Assembly (NCBI GenBank): GCA_050951095.1
Contig: JBMNIQ010000007.1
Span: 124,001-188,000 of the forward strand
Source of the DNA: UMGS1519 sp050951095
GTDB taxonomy: Bacteria > Actinomycetota > Coriobacteriia > Coriobacteriales > Eggerthellaceae
Length of the DNA: 64,000 bases
Direction: 5' to 3'
Positions 17,517 to 26,621 of this stretch are shown here, piece by piece. Below the pieces are notes generated by a model. That model saw only the letters and a list, made by a program, of their open reading frames with translations, was not told where the DNA came from and did no database searches. The stretch's first letter is position 1, and the number at the start of each line of letters is the position of its first letter. The translations under genes were made by a program, and so were the position numbers.

Positions 17517-19463
17517 CTAGCCCACATCCTCGAACTGCGAGCCGTACAGGTCGGCATAGAACCCACCCTGTGCAAGCAACTCGTCGTGCGTGCCCTGCTC
17601 CACAATGTCGCCGTGGTCGATGACCAGGATCAAGTCGGCATTGCGGATGGTGGACAGGCGGTGCGCGATGACGAACGACGTGCGTCCTTGCATCAGCGTG
17701 TCCATGGCCCGCTGTATCAGCTCCTCCGTGCGGGTATCCACGCTCGACGTGGCCTCGTCCAATATTAGCACCTCGGCATCCGACAGGATGGCGCGCGCGA
17801 TGGTCAGCAGCTGGCGCTGCCCCTGGCTGATGTTCGTAGCGTCCTCGTTGATCTCCGTGTCGTAGCCGTTCGGCAAGCGCGAGATGAAATGGTCCGCATC
17901 CGCCGCTTCCGCCGCGCGCCGCACCTCTTCGTCCGTGGCATCCAAGCGCCCGTAGCGGATGTTCTCGCGGATGCTACCCTTGAACAGCCAGGTATCCTGC
18001 AACACCATGGCGAACTGCAAGCGCAAATCGCCGCGGCGGTAGTCGCGTATGTCCGCACCGTTCATGCGGATTGCCCCGCCGTCCACGTCGTAGAAGCGCA
18101 TGAGCAGCTTCACCATGGTCGACTTCCCGGCACCGGTGGGGCCCACCAGCGCCACGGTCTGGCCGCGCTTCACCTGTGCAGAAAAGTCGCGGATGACCGG
18201 CTTGTCGGGCTTGTAGCCGAAACGCACATGGTCGAACTCGATGGAATCCACCTCTGCAGGTGCGGGCAGCGCATGCCGGGCATCCGGCACCTCTTCGGGC
18301 TCCTCCAGGAAGCGGAACACGCGCTCGGCGGCTGCCGCCATGGACTGGAACATGTTCGACACCTGCGCCAGCTGCGTGATGGGCTGGCTGAGGTTCTTCA
18401 CGTACTGGATGCTGGCCTGGATATCGCCGATCGTGATGATGCCCTGGATAGCCAGCGCCGACCCGGCAATGGCCACGGCCACGTAACCGGCATTCGCCAC
18501 CATGTTCATAAGAGGCATCATCAGGCCGGACAGGAACTGCGAACGCCACGCCGATTCGTACAGCATGTCGTTGTCCTCGTCGAAGCGCCGGCGCATTTCG
18601 CCTTCGCGGTTGAACGCCTTGATGACCGTTTGGCCGGCGTAATCCTCCTCCACCTGGCCGTTCACGCGGCCCAAGTACTCCTGCTGCGCGAAGAAGTACT
18701 TCTGCGAACGCTTCACCACCAGCATAATCAGCACGGCGGACACGGGAATGACCAGCACGGATATCAGCGTGATCAACGGGCTGATGGTCAGCATCAGCAC
18801 GATAATGCCGATAACGGTGGCGACAGATGTGATCAACGTGGTCACGCTCTGGTTCAGGCTCTGGCCCAGCGTGTCCACGTCGTTCGTGATACGCGACAGC
18901 GTATCCCCGATGGGGTGCGACTCGAAATGCGCAAGCGGCATGCGGTTGATCTTCGCCGCAATGTCATTGCGCAGCTTGAAGCACAGGCGCTGTGTGATCG
19001 TGGTCATGATCCAGCCTTGCGCGAACTGCAGTACGGACGCAACCACGTACAGGATCAGCACCGTCGTCAGAATCGTGGCGATAGCGGAGAAATCGATGTC
19101 GCCCGTGCCCGCGATCTTCGCCACCAGGCCGTTCGAAAGCTCCGTGGTGGCTTCGCCCAGCACCTTCGGGCCCACGACGTTGAACACCGTCGACCCCACG
19201 GCCAGCACCATCACGCCCGCGATGGCGAACTTGTAGGCGCCCAGGTAGCGCACCAGCTTGGACACACTGCCTTTGAAATCCTGCGCCTTCTCGCCGGGCA
19301 TCATGTGCCCGGCGGGGCCATGCGGGCCGCCGCCGCGCGGCTTGCTCCCCTCCTGCACGCCGCCTTTCGCCCGGCGCGCCCGGCGTGCATCGGCCGCAGC
19401 GGCCATGCGTTCCCGCTGGGCCGCGCGCTTCGCCTTGCGCTCTTCGCTTGTCACTCGGCTCAT
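17517..19463 (-). CDS. ABC multidrug-type exporter, subunit with intact ATPase site
   Basis: 648 residues from ATG 19463, which overlaps the end of the partner gene. An unusually basic N-terminal extension (SEERKAKRAAQRERMAAAADARRARRAK, about residues 5-32) precedes a six-helix exporter domain and an ATP-binding domain: Walker A GPTGAGKSTMVKLL, signature NISQGQRQLLTIARAIL, Walker B EVLILDEATSSVDTRTE with the catalytic glutamate, and H-loop FVIAHRLSTI. It pairs with the next gene as a heterodimeric exporter, which in other bacteria exports drugs or peptides. Likely controlled by the upstream MarR protein. Confidence 0.9.
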   Translation of the reverse strand: MSRVTSEERKAKRAAQRERMAAAADARRARRAKGGVQEGSKPRGGGPHGPAGHMMPGEKAQDFKGSVSKLVRYLGAYKFAIAGVMVLAVGSTVFNVVGPKVLGEATTELSNGLVAKIAGTGDIDFSAIATILTTVLILYVVASVLQFAQGWIMTTITQRLCFKLRNDIAAKINRMPLAHFESHPIGDTLSRITNDVDTLGQSLNQSVTTLITSVATVIGIIVLMLTISPLITLISVLVIPVSAVLIMLVVKRSQKYFFAQQEYLGRVNGQVEEDYAGQTVIKAFNREGEMRRRFDEDNDMLYESAWRSQFLSGLMMPLMNMVANAGYVAVAIAGSALAIQGIITIGDIQASIQYVKNLSQPITQLAQVSNMFQSMAAAAERVFRFLEEPEEVPDARHALPAPAEVDSIEFDHVRFGYKPDKPVIRDFSAQVKRGQTVALVGPTGAGKSTMVKLLMRFYDVDGGAIRMNGADIRDYRRGDLRLQFAMVLQDTWLFKGSIRENIRYGRLDATDEEVRRAAEAADADHFISRLPNGYDTEINEDATNISQGQRQLLTIARAILSDAEVLILDEATSSVDTRTEELIQRAMDTLMQGRTSFVIAHRLSTIRNADLILVIDHGDIVEQGTHDELLAQGGFYADLYGSQFEDVG

Positions 19464-21625
19464 TGCGCACCTCCCCGTGCAAGCTCCGCATCCGTCAGCT
19501 GCGACTCCGCGATCTCCCGGTACACCCGGCACGTGGCCAGCAGCTCCTCATGCGTGCCCTTGCCCACGATACGGCCCTCGTCCAATACCAATATCTGGTC
19601 TGCATGCAGTACGGTGGCAATGCGCTGCGCCACGATGATCACGGTGGCATCGCCGCTCTCCTTCGACAGCGCCGCACGCAGCTTCATGTCCGTCTTGTAA
19701 TCGAGAGCAGAGAAGCTGTCGTCGAACAGTAGGATGCGGGCGTTCGATGCCAGGGCGCGCGCAATGCCCAAGCGTTGCTTCTGACCGCCCGAGACATTCG
19801 TGCCGCCCTGCGCTATCGGGGCTGCAAACTGCCCCTCCTTGTTCAAGATGAAATCGTCTGCCTGCGCGATGGACGCCGCCTTGCGCATGCGCGCGTCGTC
19901 TACCTGCGGCCCGGCGAACTTCAGATTGCTCTCGATGGTGCCGGAGAAGAGCGCGCCCTTCTGCGGAACGTAGCCGATGCGGGCGCGCAAGTCAGATTGC
20001 CGCACGTCGCGCACGTCCACGCCGTCGATGCGCACAGCTCCTTGCGTGGCATCGTAGAAGCGCGGTATCAGGTTCAGCAGCGTGGACTTGCCGGAGCCCG
20101 TGGAGCCGATGATCGCCGTCGTCTTGCCCGGCTGCGCCGTGAAACTGATGTCGTGCAGCGTGTCCAGCTCGGCCGTTCCGTAGCGGAACGACACGTGGTC
20201 GAATTCCACCGTGCCGGCAGAGGCGCCTGCCGCGCGTTCCGCCTCGGCGAAGTCCACCGGGTCGGCAGGATCCGTGATGCTCGCCTCCGTATTCAGCACC
20301 TCTTCTACGCGGCCCGCCGCAACGGCGGCGCGCGGCAGCATGATGGCGATGACGGACAGCATGAGGAACGACATGATGATGATCATGGAGTACGTGATGA
20401 ACGCGATCATGTCGCCCACCTGCATCGCGCCCATATCTATCTGCTGGCCGGCGGTCCAGACAATCAGCACGCTCACGGCGTTCATGACAATCATCAGCAG
20501 CGGCTGCATGGCGGACATGACGCGATTCGTGAACAGCTGCGTCTTCATCAGGTCGCCGCTGGCCGCCTCGAAGCGCTTCTGCTCGTAGTTTTCGCGGCGA
20601 AATGCGCGGATGACGGACACGCCCGTCAGGATCTCGCGCGCCACCAGGTTCACCCTGTCGATAAGCCTCTGCATGATGCGGAACCTCGGCATCGTCAGCG
20701 CCATCAGCACGGCCACGCCGCCGGAGATGACCAGCACCGCCAGTACGATTATCCAGGTCATGTTCGAGTTCGTCTGCGCCACCATGACCACGCCGCCGAT
20801 GCCCAGAATGGGCGCGTACAACACCATGCGCATCAGGAACACGGACACCATCTGGATCTGCTGGATGTCGTTCGTGGAACGGGTGATCAACGATGCCGTC
20901 GAGAACTTGTTTATCTCTGCATGCGAGAACGACATGACCTTCGCGAACAGGCGCTGTCGCAGATCGCGGCCGATCTTTGCCGCCGTGCGGCTGGCAATGA
21001 GGCCAATCAGCGCCGCAGCCACAACCATGAGCAGCGTCATCAGCAGCATCATACCGCCTTCGCGGAATAGATACGCCATCTGCATGTCGTCCACGCTCAT
21101 GCCCAGGGCTTCATATTCCGTCGCATCATAGCTGATAGCACGCTGCTTGACGATGGTGCCCTCCATGTCTCCCAGCTTGTCCTCTATCGTGCGCTTGCCC
21201 TGCGCTATCTGCGCATCGGATACGTGCCCGGCTTCCGCCGCGGCCTTCATCTGCGCCAACTCGCTTGACTGCACATCCGAGGCATACGCCAGAATGGCCA
21301 GCGGAAGCGCCTCGGCGTCATCCAATTCGCCTATGCGCGCCCGGCCGTCGTCCGTCAGGTGGTAATTGCCGTCTGCGCCCTTCTCATAAGATTTCGTGAA
21401 CAAATCGCGCTGATCGGGGTCCACCAGCAGCATCAGATAATCGTACGTCTCGCTCCTCATGTCCGTCAGCGCTGCATGCTCGATGCCCTTCTGCTGAATG
21501 CCCACGTCCACGATATCGGACGTGTAATTCGGCAGCGAAAGGTCGCAGAATGCCTGCACGAACAGCAGCGCGACAATGCCCAACAACGCGGTTTTGTGCG
21601 TGAAGAGATATTTGAAAAGCTGCAT
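19460..21625 (-). CDS. ABC multidrug-type exporter, partner subunit with altered Walker B
   Basis: 721 residues. Six membrane helices, with a large extra region of about 90 residues between the first two (residues about 50-160, MRSETYDYLMLLVDPDQ...), then an ATP-binding domain: Walker A GSTGSGKSTLLNLI, signature NVSGGQKQRLGIARAL, and Walker B RILLFDDSFSALD in which aspartate replaces the catalytic glutamate. That is the pattern of the degenerate site in heterodimeric exporters, complementing the intact site of the downstream subunit. It starts three bases after the marR stop. Confidence 0.9.
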   Translation of the reverse strand: MQLFKYLFTHKTALLGIVALLFVQAFCDLSLPNYTSDIVDVGIQQKGIEHAALTDMRSETYDYLMLLVDPDQRDLFTKSYEKGADGNYHLTDDGRARIGELDDAEALPLAILAYASDVQSSELAQMKAAAEAGHVSDAQIAQGKRTIEDKLGDMEGTIVKQRAISYDATEYEALGMSVDDMQMAYLFREGGMMLLMTLLMVVAAALIGLIASRTAAKIGRDLRQRLFAKVMSFSHAEINKFSTASLITRSTNDIQQIQMVSVFLMRMVLYAPILGIGGVVMVAQTNSNMTWIIVLAVLVISGGVAVLMALTMPRFRIMQRLIDRVNLVAREILTGVSVIRAFRRENYEQKRFEAASGDLMKTQLFTNRVMSAMQPLLMIVMNAVSVLIVWTAGQQIDMGAMQVGDMIAFITYSMIIIMSFLMLSVIAIMLPRAAVAAGRVEEVLNTEASITDPADPVDFAEAERAAGASAGTVEFDHVSFRYGTAELDTLHDISFTAQPGKTTAIIGSTGSGKSTLLNLIPRFYDATQGAVRIDGVDVRDVRQSDLRARIGYVPQKGALFSGTIESNLKFAGPQVDDARMRKAASIAQADDFILNKEGQFAAPIAQGGTNVSGGQKQRLGIARALASNARILLFDDSFSALDYKTDMKLRAALSKESGDATVIIVAQRIATVLHADQILVLDEGRIVGKGTHEELLATCRVYREIAESQLTDAELARGGAQ

Positions 21626-21628
21626 GCG

Positions 21629-22246
21629 CTACTCCTTCTCGGTGTCGCCGTACGCGTCCGTATCCCCGCATCGACAATGCAGGGGACGGACCGGATCATC
21701 CCCGGTTAAGTTCGGGTGGCGCTGCCCCATCGCGTCCAACGCACGTCGCATAGCCGCAGCCAGCTGATCCGCCTCGCGCGAGAACGCCTCCATGCGTTCT
21801 TCGCCGAAGTCGCCGGCAATGAGTCGCGCATACTCCACGAACAGGCTGCGCCCTCGGTCTCGCTCGCGCCTTCCGGCATCCGTCAGCGTCACCAGCGTCT
21901 TCCGCCGATCGGCTGGATCCTGTCGGCGGGTAACAAGCCCACGCCGTTCCAACGTTCCCAGCAAGCGAGATGTCGCAGGAAGCGAGGAGCGCAGGATGCG
22001 CGCCAACTCCGAAACGGCAATACCGTCCTCGCCTTCCGGTCCGTGCATCGCCTCCACATCCGCCGCGCGCCCGCTGTGCGCCAGCGGGCCCCCAAGCGGA
22101 ATCACGCCGTCTCGGCTGATAGCCTCCAATGCCAGCTGCGTCTTCTCCGGTTGCAGCTTCAACGCCGCCCGCACCTGCGTACGATGCAGGTCGTGCAGCG
22201 ACAGGAACAGCGCTGCCGATATCGAGTCCCTTCGGTCCTCTTGCAA
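21629..22246 (-). CDS. MarR family transcriptional regulator
   Basis: 205 residues if translation starts at TTG 22246, which has AAGGAGGGAGTTACG ideally placed. The in-frame ATG at 22267 has no ribosome site and lies only about seven bases from the predicted transcript start. The winged helix is seen as GIAVSELARILRSSLPATSRLLGTLERRGLVTRRQDPADRRKTLVTLT. A histidine/cysteine-containing tail (RPLHCRCGDTD) is unusual and might bind metal. It heads the exporter operon, and palindromes in its own promoter and in the next divergent promoter are its likely targets. Confidence 0.85.
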   Translation of the reverse strand: MQEDRRDSISAALFLSLHDLHRTQVRAALKLQPEKTQLALEAISRDGVIPLGGPLAHSGRAADVEAMHGPEGEDGIAVSELARILRSSLPATSRLLGTLERRGLVTRRQDPADRRKTLVTLTDAGRRERDRGRSLFVEYARLIAGDFGEERMEAFSREADQLAAAMRRALDAMGQRHPNLTGDDPVRPLHCRCGDTDAYGDTEKE

Positions 22247-22273
22247 CGTAACTCCCTCCTTCTCCATATGAAC

Positions 22274-22317
22274 GGACCGAATATATACCTACGTTAATAG
22301 TTGTCAATGTTAACTAT
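22274..22317 (-). promoter_or_regulatory. marR-exporter promoter with overlapping palindrome
   Basis: On the minus strand TTGACA (22302-22307) and TATATT (22280-22285) are separated by 16 bases, a strong promoter pair. The -35 lies within an inverted repeat ATAGTT-N9-AACTAT (22297-22317), itself nested with GTTAA...TTAAC (22293-22314). Binding of a repressor there would block transcription; autoregulation by MarR is the simplest reading. Confidence 0.75.
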
Positions 22318-22414
22318 CTAATCGCCATACTTCGCGGATGCGGAAAAGCGCGCGCTCCCGCATTCGCAAACGATGACCTGCGCCGCATGCAGGCGGCCGA
22401 TTTCGGCTCATGAC

Positions 22415-22443
22415 TTGGTCATACAATTGTCAACTATTGTAAA
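22415..22443 (+). promoter_or_regulatory. promoter of the beta-helix gene with operator-like palindrome in the spacer
   Basis: TTGGTC (22415-22420), 17 bases, then TGTAAA (22438-22443). The spacer holds ACAAT-TGTCAACT-ATTGT (22423-22440). Its core ATTGTCAACTAT matches the marR-side core (ATTGACAACTAT on the minus strand) at 11 of 12 positions, suggesting the same regulator binds both. Confidence 0.6.
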
Positions 22444-22539
22444 ATCAGACGCTCTCCCGGCGGAATTCGGCCGACTCCTGAAAAACGCAGGGGACATAAT
22501 GATGCCGAGGGATAACTCAAGGGATAGAGGAGGAAACGA

Positions 22540-23859
22540 ATGTCCATACATTTGAAAGCCGCATTCTGCACCGGGCTCCTTGCCTGCCTCATGGCTTGCG
22601 GAGCGTGCCTGGCTTTCGCCGATACGCCGGCCACGGACGCCGCGTACAAGGATGCGCTGAGCAGCCCGCAGAAAGTCGCATACGCCAACGGCCAGACGGC
22701 GTATTTCAACATCGCCGTGAAGGGCGGCCACAAGTTCGTCCAGGAAGCGTATATCGACGCGAACAAGGACGGCAAGTTCCAGGACGGCGAGCAGGCGAAG
22801 GTCGTGGGCTTCAAGGCGTACCCGAACAGCCAGACCGCCTACTTCACATACAAGGGCGACCGTTACTACACGCGTGACGTGGAAGCCCGCGCGAACAAGA
22901 ACGGCGACTTCCTGAAGCAGACCATCCAGGGCAGCGCGAAGAAGACCGTCATCCTGCCGAAGCAGACCATCAAGCTCAACGGCGGCTTCGAGCCGGGCAG
23001 CAACACGAAGGTCATCGCCACCGGCGCTACCATCAAGGGCGCGAAGGGGAAGATCAACCTCATCAAGCTGAACAGCGCCAGCGCGAAGAACCCCGTCCAG
23101 AACGTTTCGTTCAAGGGCGGCACGTGGCGCACGTACGAGAAGAACGGCTCCACCAGCTCGTCCACGTTCTCCGTGGTCTGCGCGAAGAACATCACATTCG
23201 ACAGCATGGACGTGAACTGCTCCAGCCAGTATTACTGCATGCAGATCTTCGGCAGCTCGAACGTGAAGGTCAACAACTGCACCATCACGGCCTCCGGCTC
23301 CTGGAAGAAGACGTACCTGAAGGACGCCATCCGCATCGACTCCTCGTTCAACGGAAGCAAGGCGGCCGACAAGAAGCGCGGCTGCTCGAACATCACCATC
23401 TCGGGCAACAAGATCGTGGGCAACACCGCCGTCAGCGTGAACCAGTGGGACCCGAAGTGCGCCGGCGTCTACCATAAGAACATCAAGGTCACGAACAACA
23501 AGCTCACGGCGAAGGGCTCCGGCGCCCCCGCAATCAACATGAGCAACGCGGCCGGATTCACCATCACGGGCAACACCATCACCAGCGCGTCCGGCACCGG
23601 CATTGCCGTGGGCAACTACGGGAAGAAGTCGTCTGCATACGCGAAGTCCACGGGCACCATCGCGAAGAACACCGTAACGGCGAAGAAACGCTGCATCGCG
23701 CCGAACACGTGGGCGAAGAACTATAAGGCGAAGAAGCTCGTCGTCACGGGCAACAAGCTTGCCAGCAAGGCCGGCAAGAGCGCCGCAGTGAAGAAGAGCG
23801 AGCTGAAGAAGGTTGCGAAGAGCGTCACGTTCTCGAAGAACACGCTGAAGCGCGCCTAG
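22540..23859 (+). CDS. secreted right-handed beta-helix repeat protein, lysine-rich
   Basis: 439 residues. It has a signal peptide (LKAAFCTGLLACLMACGACLAFA, cleaved near residue 27) and the ribosome site GAGGAGGAAACGA. An N-terminal domain of about 100 residues precedes stacked coils of a parallel beta-helix, visible as repeated short strands such as NVSFKGGTW, NITFDSMDV, NVKVNNCTIT, NITISGNKIV, NIKVTNNKLT and FTITGNTIT (about residues 170-400). The C-terminal 70 residues are lysine- and alanine-rich (KKLVVTGNKLASKAGKSAAV...). Such folds occur in polysaccharide lyases and surface adhesins. No catalytic triad is evident and there is no sorting signal; the basic tail might bind the cell wall. 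Confidence 0.75.
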   Translation: MSIHLKAAFCTGLLACLMACGACLAFADTPATDAAYKDALSSPQKVAYANGQTAYFNIAVKGGHKFVQEAYIDANKDGKFQDGEQAKVVGFKAYPNSQTAYFTYKGDRYYTRDVEARANKNGDFLKQTIQGSAKKTVILPKQTIKLNGGFEPGSNTKVIATGATIKGAKGKINLIKLNSASAKNPVQNVSFKGGTWRTYEKNGSTSSSTFSVVCAKNITFDSMDVNCSSQYYCMQIFGSSNVKVNNCTITASGSWKKTYLKDAIRIDSSFNGSKAADKKRGCSNITISGNKIVGNTAVSVNQWDPKCAGVYHKNIKVTNNKLTAKGSGAPAINMSNAAGFTITGNTITSASGTGIAVGNYGKKSSAYAKSTGTIAKNTVTAKKRCIAPNTWAKNYKAKKLVVTGNKLASKAGKSAAVKKSELKKVAKSVTFSKNTLKRA

Positions 23860-23901
23860 GAACGCACCCGTCGTTTTTCGACAATCAGCGCCTCCTGTTG
23901 C

Positions 23902-23944
23902 ATCGGGCCGCCGCTCCCTCCGGGACGGTGGCCCGATTCGTTTT
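23902..23944 (+). terminator. terminator of the beta-helix gene
   Basis: ATCGGGCCGCCG pairs with CGGTGGCCCGAT (one wobble) across 23902-23937, followed by TCGTTTT. Confidence 0.8.
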
Positions 23945-24270
23945 CAGACGCACCGCACGATATTGTACGCGGACAGTTCCCTTACTCTATAAATACGGTG
24001 CTTATGTGAACTTTTCAGCATCTGGCCCCGCTATTATTTCCATCCATATTTTTTGTCCCAAAAGATAAGTAAAATAAATATACTTATATAGACATCTGGG
24101 AGATGCCTTGGTTTCCCATGCGGTTCAAACCCTTGGAGCGGTTTCCGAAGCGGCGAGCCGCGGTTGGTTTCCGCCGACCTGCGGAAAGAGCCCCAAGGTT
24201 CTGCGCCGAAGGCATCGAACAGTGTTGGAAAACTTCGCGAATCGCGAATGCGTTACCGAAAGGGGTTGTT
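23945..24270 (+). other. intergenic region upstream of the flavin/Fe-S reductase
   Basis: About 325 bases. 23990-24095 is markedly A+T-rich compared with the rest of the window (aagataagtaaaataaatat, then acttatatagac) and is the probable promoter region. From 24103 the reductase frame is open with an ATG, but the peptide it would add (to 24270) has no resemblance to the family and no ribosome site, so it is read as untranslated leader of roughly 170 bases. Confidence 0.5.
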
Positions 24271-26388
24271 TTGGCAAGCTTTCCAAGCGTCTACGAGCCG
24301 ATAAAAATCGGCAACGTCGAGGTGAAAAACCGCCTCATCATGGCTCCGATGGATACGGAACTCACCGAGAACTACCATCTGACCGAGCCCATCATCGACT
24401 TCTATGAGCAGCGCGCCAAGGGCGGCGTCGGCCTGGTCGAGGTCGGCACGTGCTACGTGGCCAACCTGTACAACACGAAGCCTCAGTACTACAATAGCTC
24501 GGGTGCTACCGGCATGTGGAGCGACGACTTCAAAGAAGGCTGGGAAGAGCTGGTCTCCCGCTGCCACAAGTGGGGCGCGAAGATCGCTCCGCAGCTGAAC
24601 ATCTGCTATGAGTGGCGTGCCAGCGAGGACGATCCCCTGGAGGCTGTCGGCCCGTCCGACGGTCCTGGCGGCCCGTTCGTGAAGAAGCTCCGCGAGCTGA
24701 AGCCCGAAGAGATCGAGATCATGATCAAGCAGTACGGCGCCGCCGCGAAGCGCGCGAAGGACTGGGGCTGCGACATGATCGAGATCCATGCCGGCATCGG
24801 CTACCAGGTCTCCCGCTTCATCTCGAAGTTCTCGAACCGTCGTACGGACCGTTGGGGCGGCACTGACGAGAAGCGCTGCCAGTTCCTGATCGACATCGTG
24901 AACGAATGCCGCAAGAACATCGGCGAGGACATGCCCATCATCGTCCGCATCTCCGTGGAGGACTTCATGCCCGGTGGCAACACCATGAAGGAATCCCTCC
25001 CCATGATGAAGTACATCGAGAAGAACTGCCACATCGACTGCTGGAACGTGCAGGTCGGCTTCCACGAGGCTCCGCGCCCGCTGGTTACGCAGCACGTCCC
25101 CGAGGCCGCATTCGCTCAGCTGTCCCAGCAGGTCAAGCAGATCACGAAGCTCCCGGTGACCGCTTCCTACCGCATCAACAGCATCGAGCGCTGCGCCCAG
25201 ATCATCGACGACGGCTGGGCTGACATGGTCACCATGGCCCGCCAGTTCATCGCCGACCCCGAAACCGCCATCAAGGGCGAAGAGGGCCACTCCGAGCGCG
25301 TCCGCCGCTGCATCGCGTGCTGCCGCTGCCTGGACAACATCTTCCTGGGCAAGCCCGTTCAGTGCTCCGTCAACGCCAACGTTGCGAACTACAAGCTGGG
25401 CACGCCCCCGACCTACAAGGACGGCATCGCCCAGACGGACTCTCCGAAGAACATCACGATCGTCGGTTCCGGCCCGTCCGGCATGGAGACCGCCCGTGTC
25501 GCCGCTATGCGCGGCCACAAGGTCACCATCATCGAGCACAACAAGCGCATCGGCGGCCTGATGAACATGGCCCAGGTGCTGAACCCGCTGTTGGAGCCCG
25601 TCCGTACGTGGTACGAGAACGAGCTGAACCTGCTGGACAACGTCACCATCAAGCTGAGCACGGAAGGCACCGTGGACAACATCAAGGCCACGAACCCCGA
25701 CGAGGTCGTCATCGCCCCCGGCGGCAACGTGCCCGTGCCTGATTGCCCGGGCGTCGACGGCAAGAACGTCATCGCCTCCACGGACATCAAGGCCATGGTC
25801 GAAGGCAAGGCCGTCCACGGCAAGGGCTTCATGATGCGCATGGCCCCCATCGGCGTGAACATGATGAACGCCAAGCCCAGCTTCATGCGCTGGGGCCTGG
25901 GCACGCACCTGATCGTGAAGAAGCGCCTCGTCATCATCGGCGGCGGCTTCGCCGGCATCGAGTGCGCCCACTCCATGATGCACGGCCGCGAAATCACGGT
26001 CGTCGAAGAGGCCCGCAAGATCGGTGCCGAGATCGGCATCATCGACAAGGGTCCGCAGCTGAACGACCTGCGCGCTGCCGGCGTCAAGATGATGCCCAGC
26101 ACGAAGGTTCTGGAGATCACGAAGGAAGGCGTCCGCGTCTACCACAATGTGGCCGACAAGAAGAACGTCTACAAGGAAGGCGAGGACTTCATTCCCTGCG
26201 AATCCGTGGTCCTGTCCCTGGGCGTGGTCAACAACACCGAGCTGTACGATCAGTGCAAGCCCGTGTTCGGCGACAAGGTCCGCCTGATCGGCAACGCCAA
26301 CCCGAAGCCGAAGACGGAGAACCCGGACGAGTTCCGTCGTCTGCTGGAAGCTGTCCGCGACGGCTATGTCACCGGCATGACCATCTAA
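24271..26388 (+). CDS. FadH/BaiCD-like NADH:flavin oxidoreductase with Fe-S cluster
   Basis: 705 residues from a TTG start with AAAGGGG seven bases upstream. The N-terminal Old Yellow Enzyme barrel (YEPIKIGNVEVKNRLIMAPMDT; GCDMIEIHAGIGYQVSRFIS) binds FMN; RRCIACCRC...QC provides the 4Fe-4S cysteines at about residues 350-368; and two dinucleotide-binding motifs follow (ITIVGSGPSGMETARVAA; LVIIGGGFAGIECA) for FAD and NAD(P)H. Relatives reduce the double bond of 2-enoyl-CoA or conjugated steroid-CoA substrates. The cysteine spacing is C-x2-C-x2-C-x11-C, one residue shorter in the second gap than FadH as I recall it. It lies at the edge of the CoA gene group and is probably one of its reductases. 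Confidence 0.85.
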   Translation: MASFPSVYEPIKIGNVEVKNRLIMAPMDTELTENYHLTEPIIDFYEQRAKGGVGLVEVGTCYVANLYNTKPQYYNSSGATGMWSDDFKEGWEELVSRCHKWGAKIAPQLNICYEWRASEDDPLEAVGPSDGPGGPFVKKLRELKPEEIEIMIKQYGAAAKRAKDWGCDMIEIHAGIGYQVSRFISKFSNRRTDRWGGTDEKRCQFLIDIVNECRKNIGEDMPIIVRISVEDFMPGGNTMKESLPMMKYIEKNCHIDCWNVQVGFHEAPRPLVTQHVPEAAFAQLSQQVKQITKLPVTASYRINSIERCAQIIDDGWADMVTMARQFIADPETAIKGEEGHSERVRRCIACCRCLDNIFLGKPVQCSVNANVANYKLGTPPTYKDGIAQTDSPKNITIVGSGPSGMETARVAAMRGHKVTIIEHNKRIGGLMNMAQVLNPLLEPVRTWYENELNLLDNVTIKLSTEGTVDNIKATNPDEVVIAPGGNVPVPDCPGVDGKNVIASTDIKAMVEGKAVHGKGFMMRMAPIGVNMMNAKPSFMRWGLGTHLIVKKRLVIIGGGFAGIECAHSMMHGREITVVEEARKIGAEIGIIDKGPQLNDLRAAGVKMMPSTKVLEITKEGVRVYHNVADKKNVYKEGEDFIPCESVVLSLGVVNNTELYDQCKPVFGDKVRLIGNANPKPKTENPDEFRRLLEAVRDGYVTGMTI

Positions 26389-26427
26389 TAGCTGCCTCAT
26401 AGCTGCTGCGGTCTCCGCACAAGAGCG

Positions 26428-26460
26428 AAGCCCCGATGCTTTTGCATCGGGGCTTTTCCT
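26428..26460 (+). terminator. terminator of the flavin/Fe-S reductase gene
   Basis: AAGCCCCGATGC (26428-26439) pairs with GCATCGGGGCTT (26444-26455), followed by a run of Ts (TTTTCCTTTT). Confidence 0.88.
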
Positions 26461-26621
26461 TTTACCCTGCGCGTTCTCTTCGCCTCGCGCCCGCTCCTTC
26501 TCCCCTGCCCCGCTCGCGCATCCGAAAGCAAGGCGGGTTCTTTGCCGCGCATGCCGTACATGCGTCATTGCGAAACGCACGTGGTATGCTCGAAACAATA
26601 TGAATGTGCAAGGAGGCGCGT

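Noticed and set aside
17889..19700. A 603-codon plus-strand frame opposite the ABC exporter gene.
   Set aside because: Antisense shadow rich in histidine and arginine; the minus-strand gene has all ABC motifs.
24103..24270. An N-terminal extension of the flavin/Fe-S reductase from ATG 24103.
   Set aside because: The peptide is arginine/phenylalanine-rich noise and lacks a ribosome site; the family begins at about the TTG codon.
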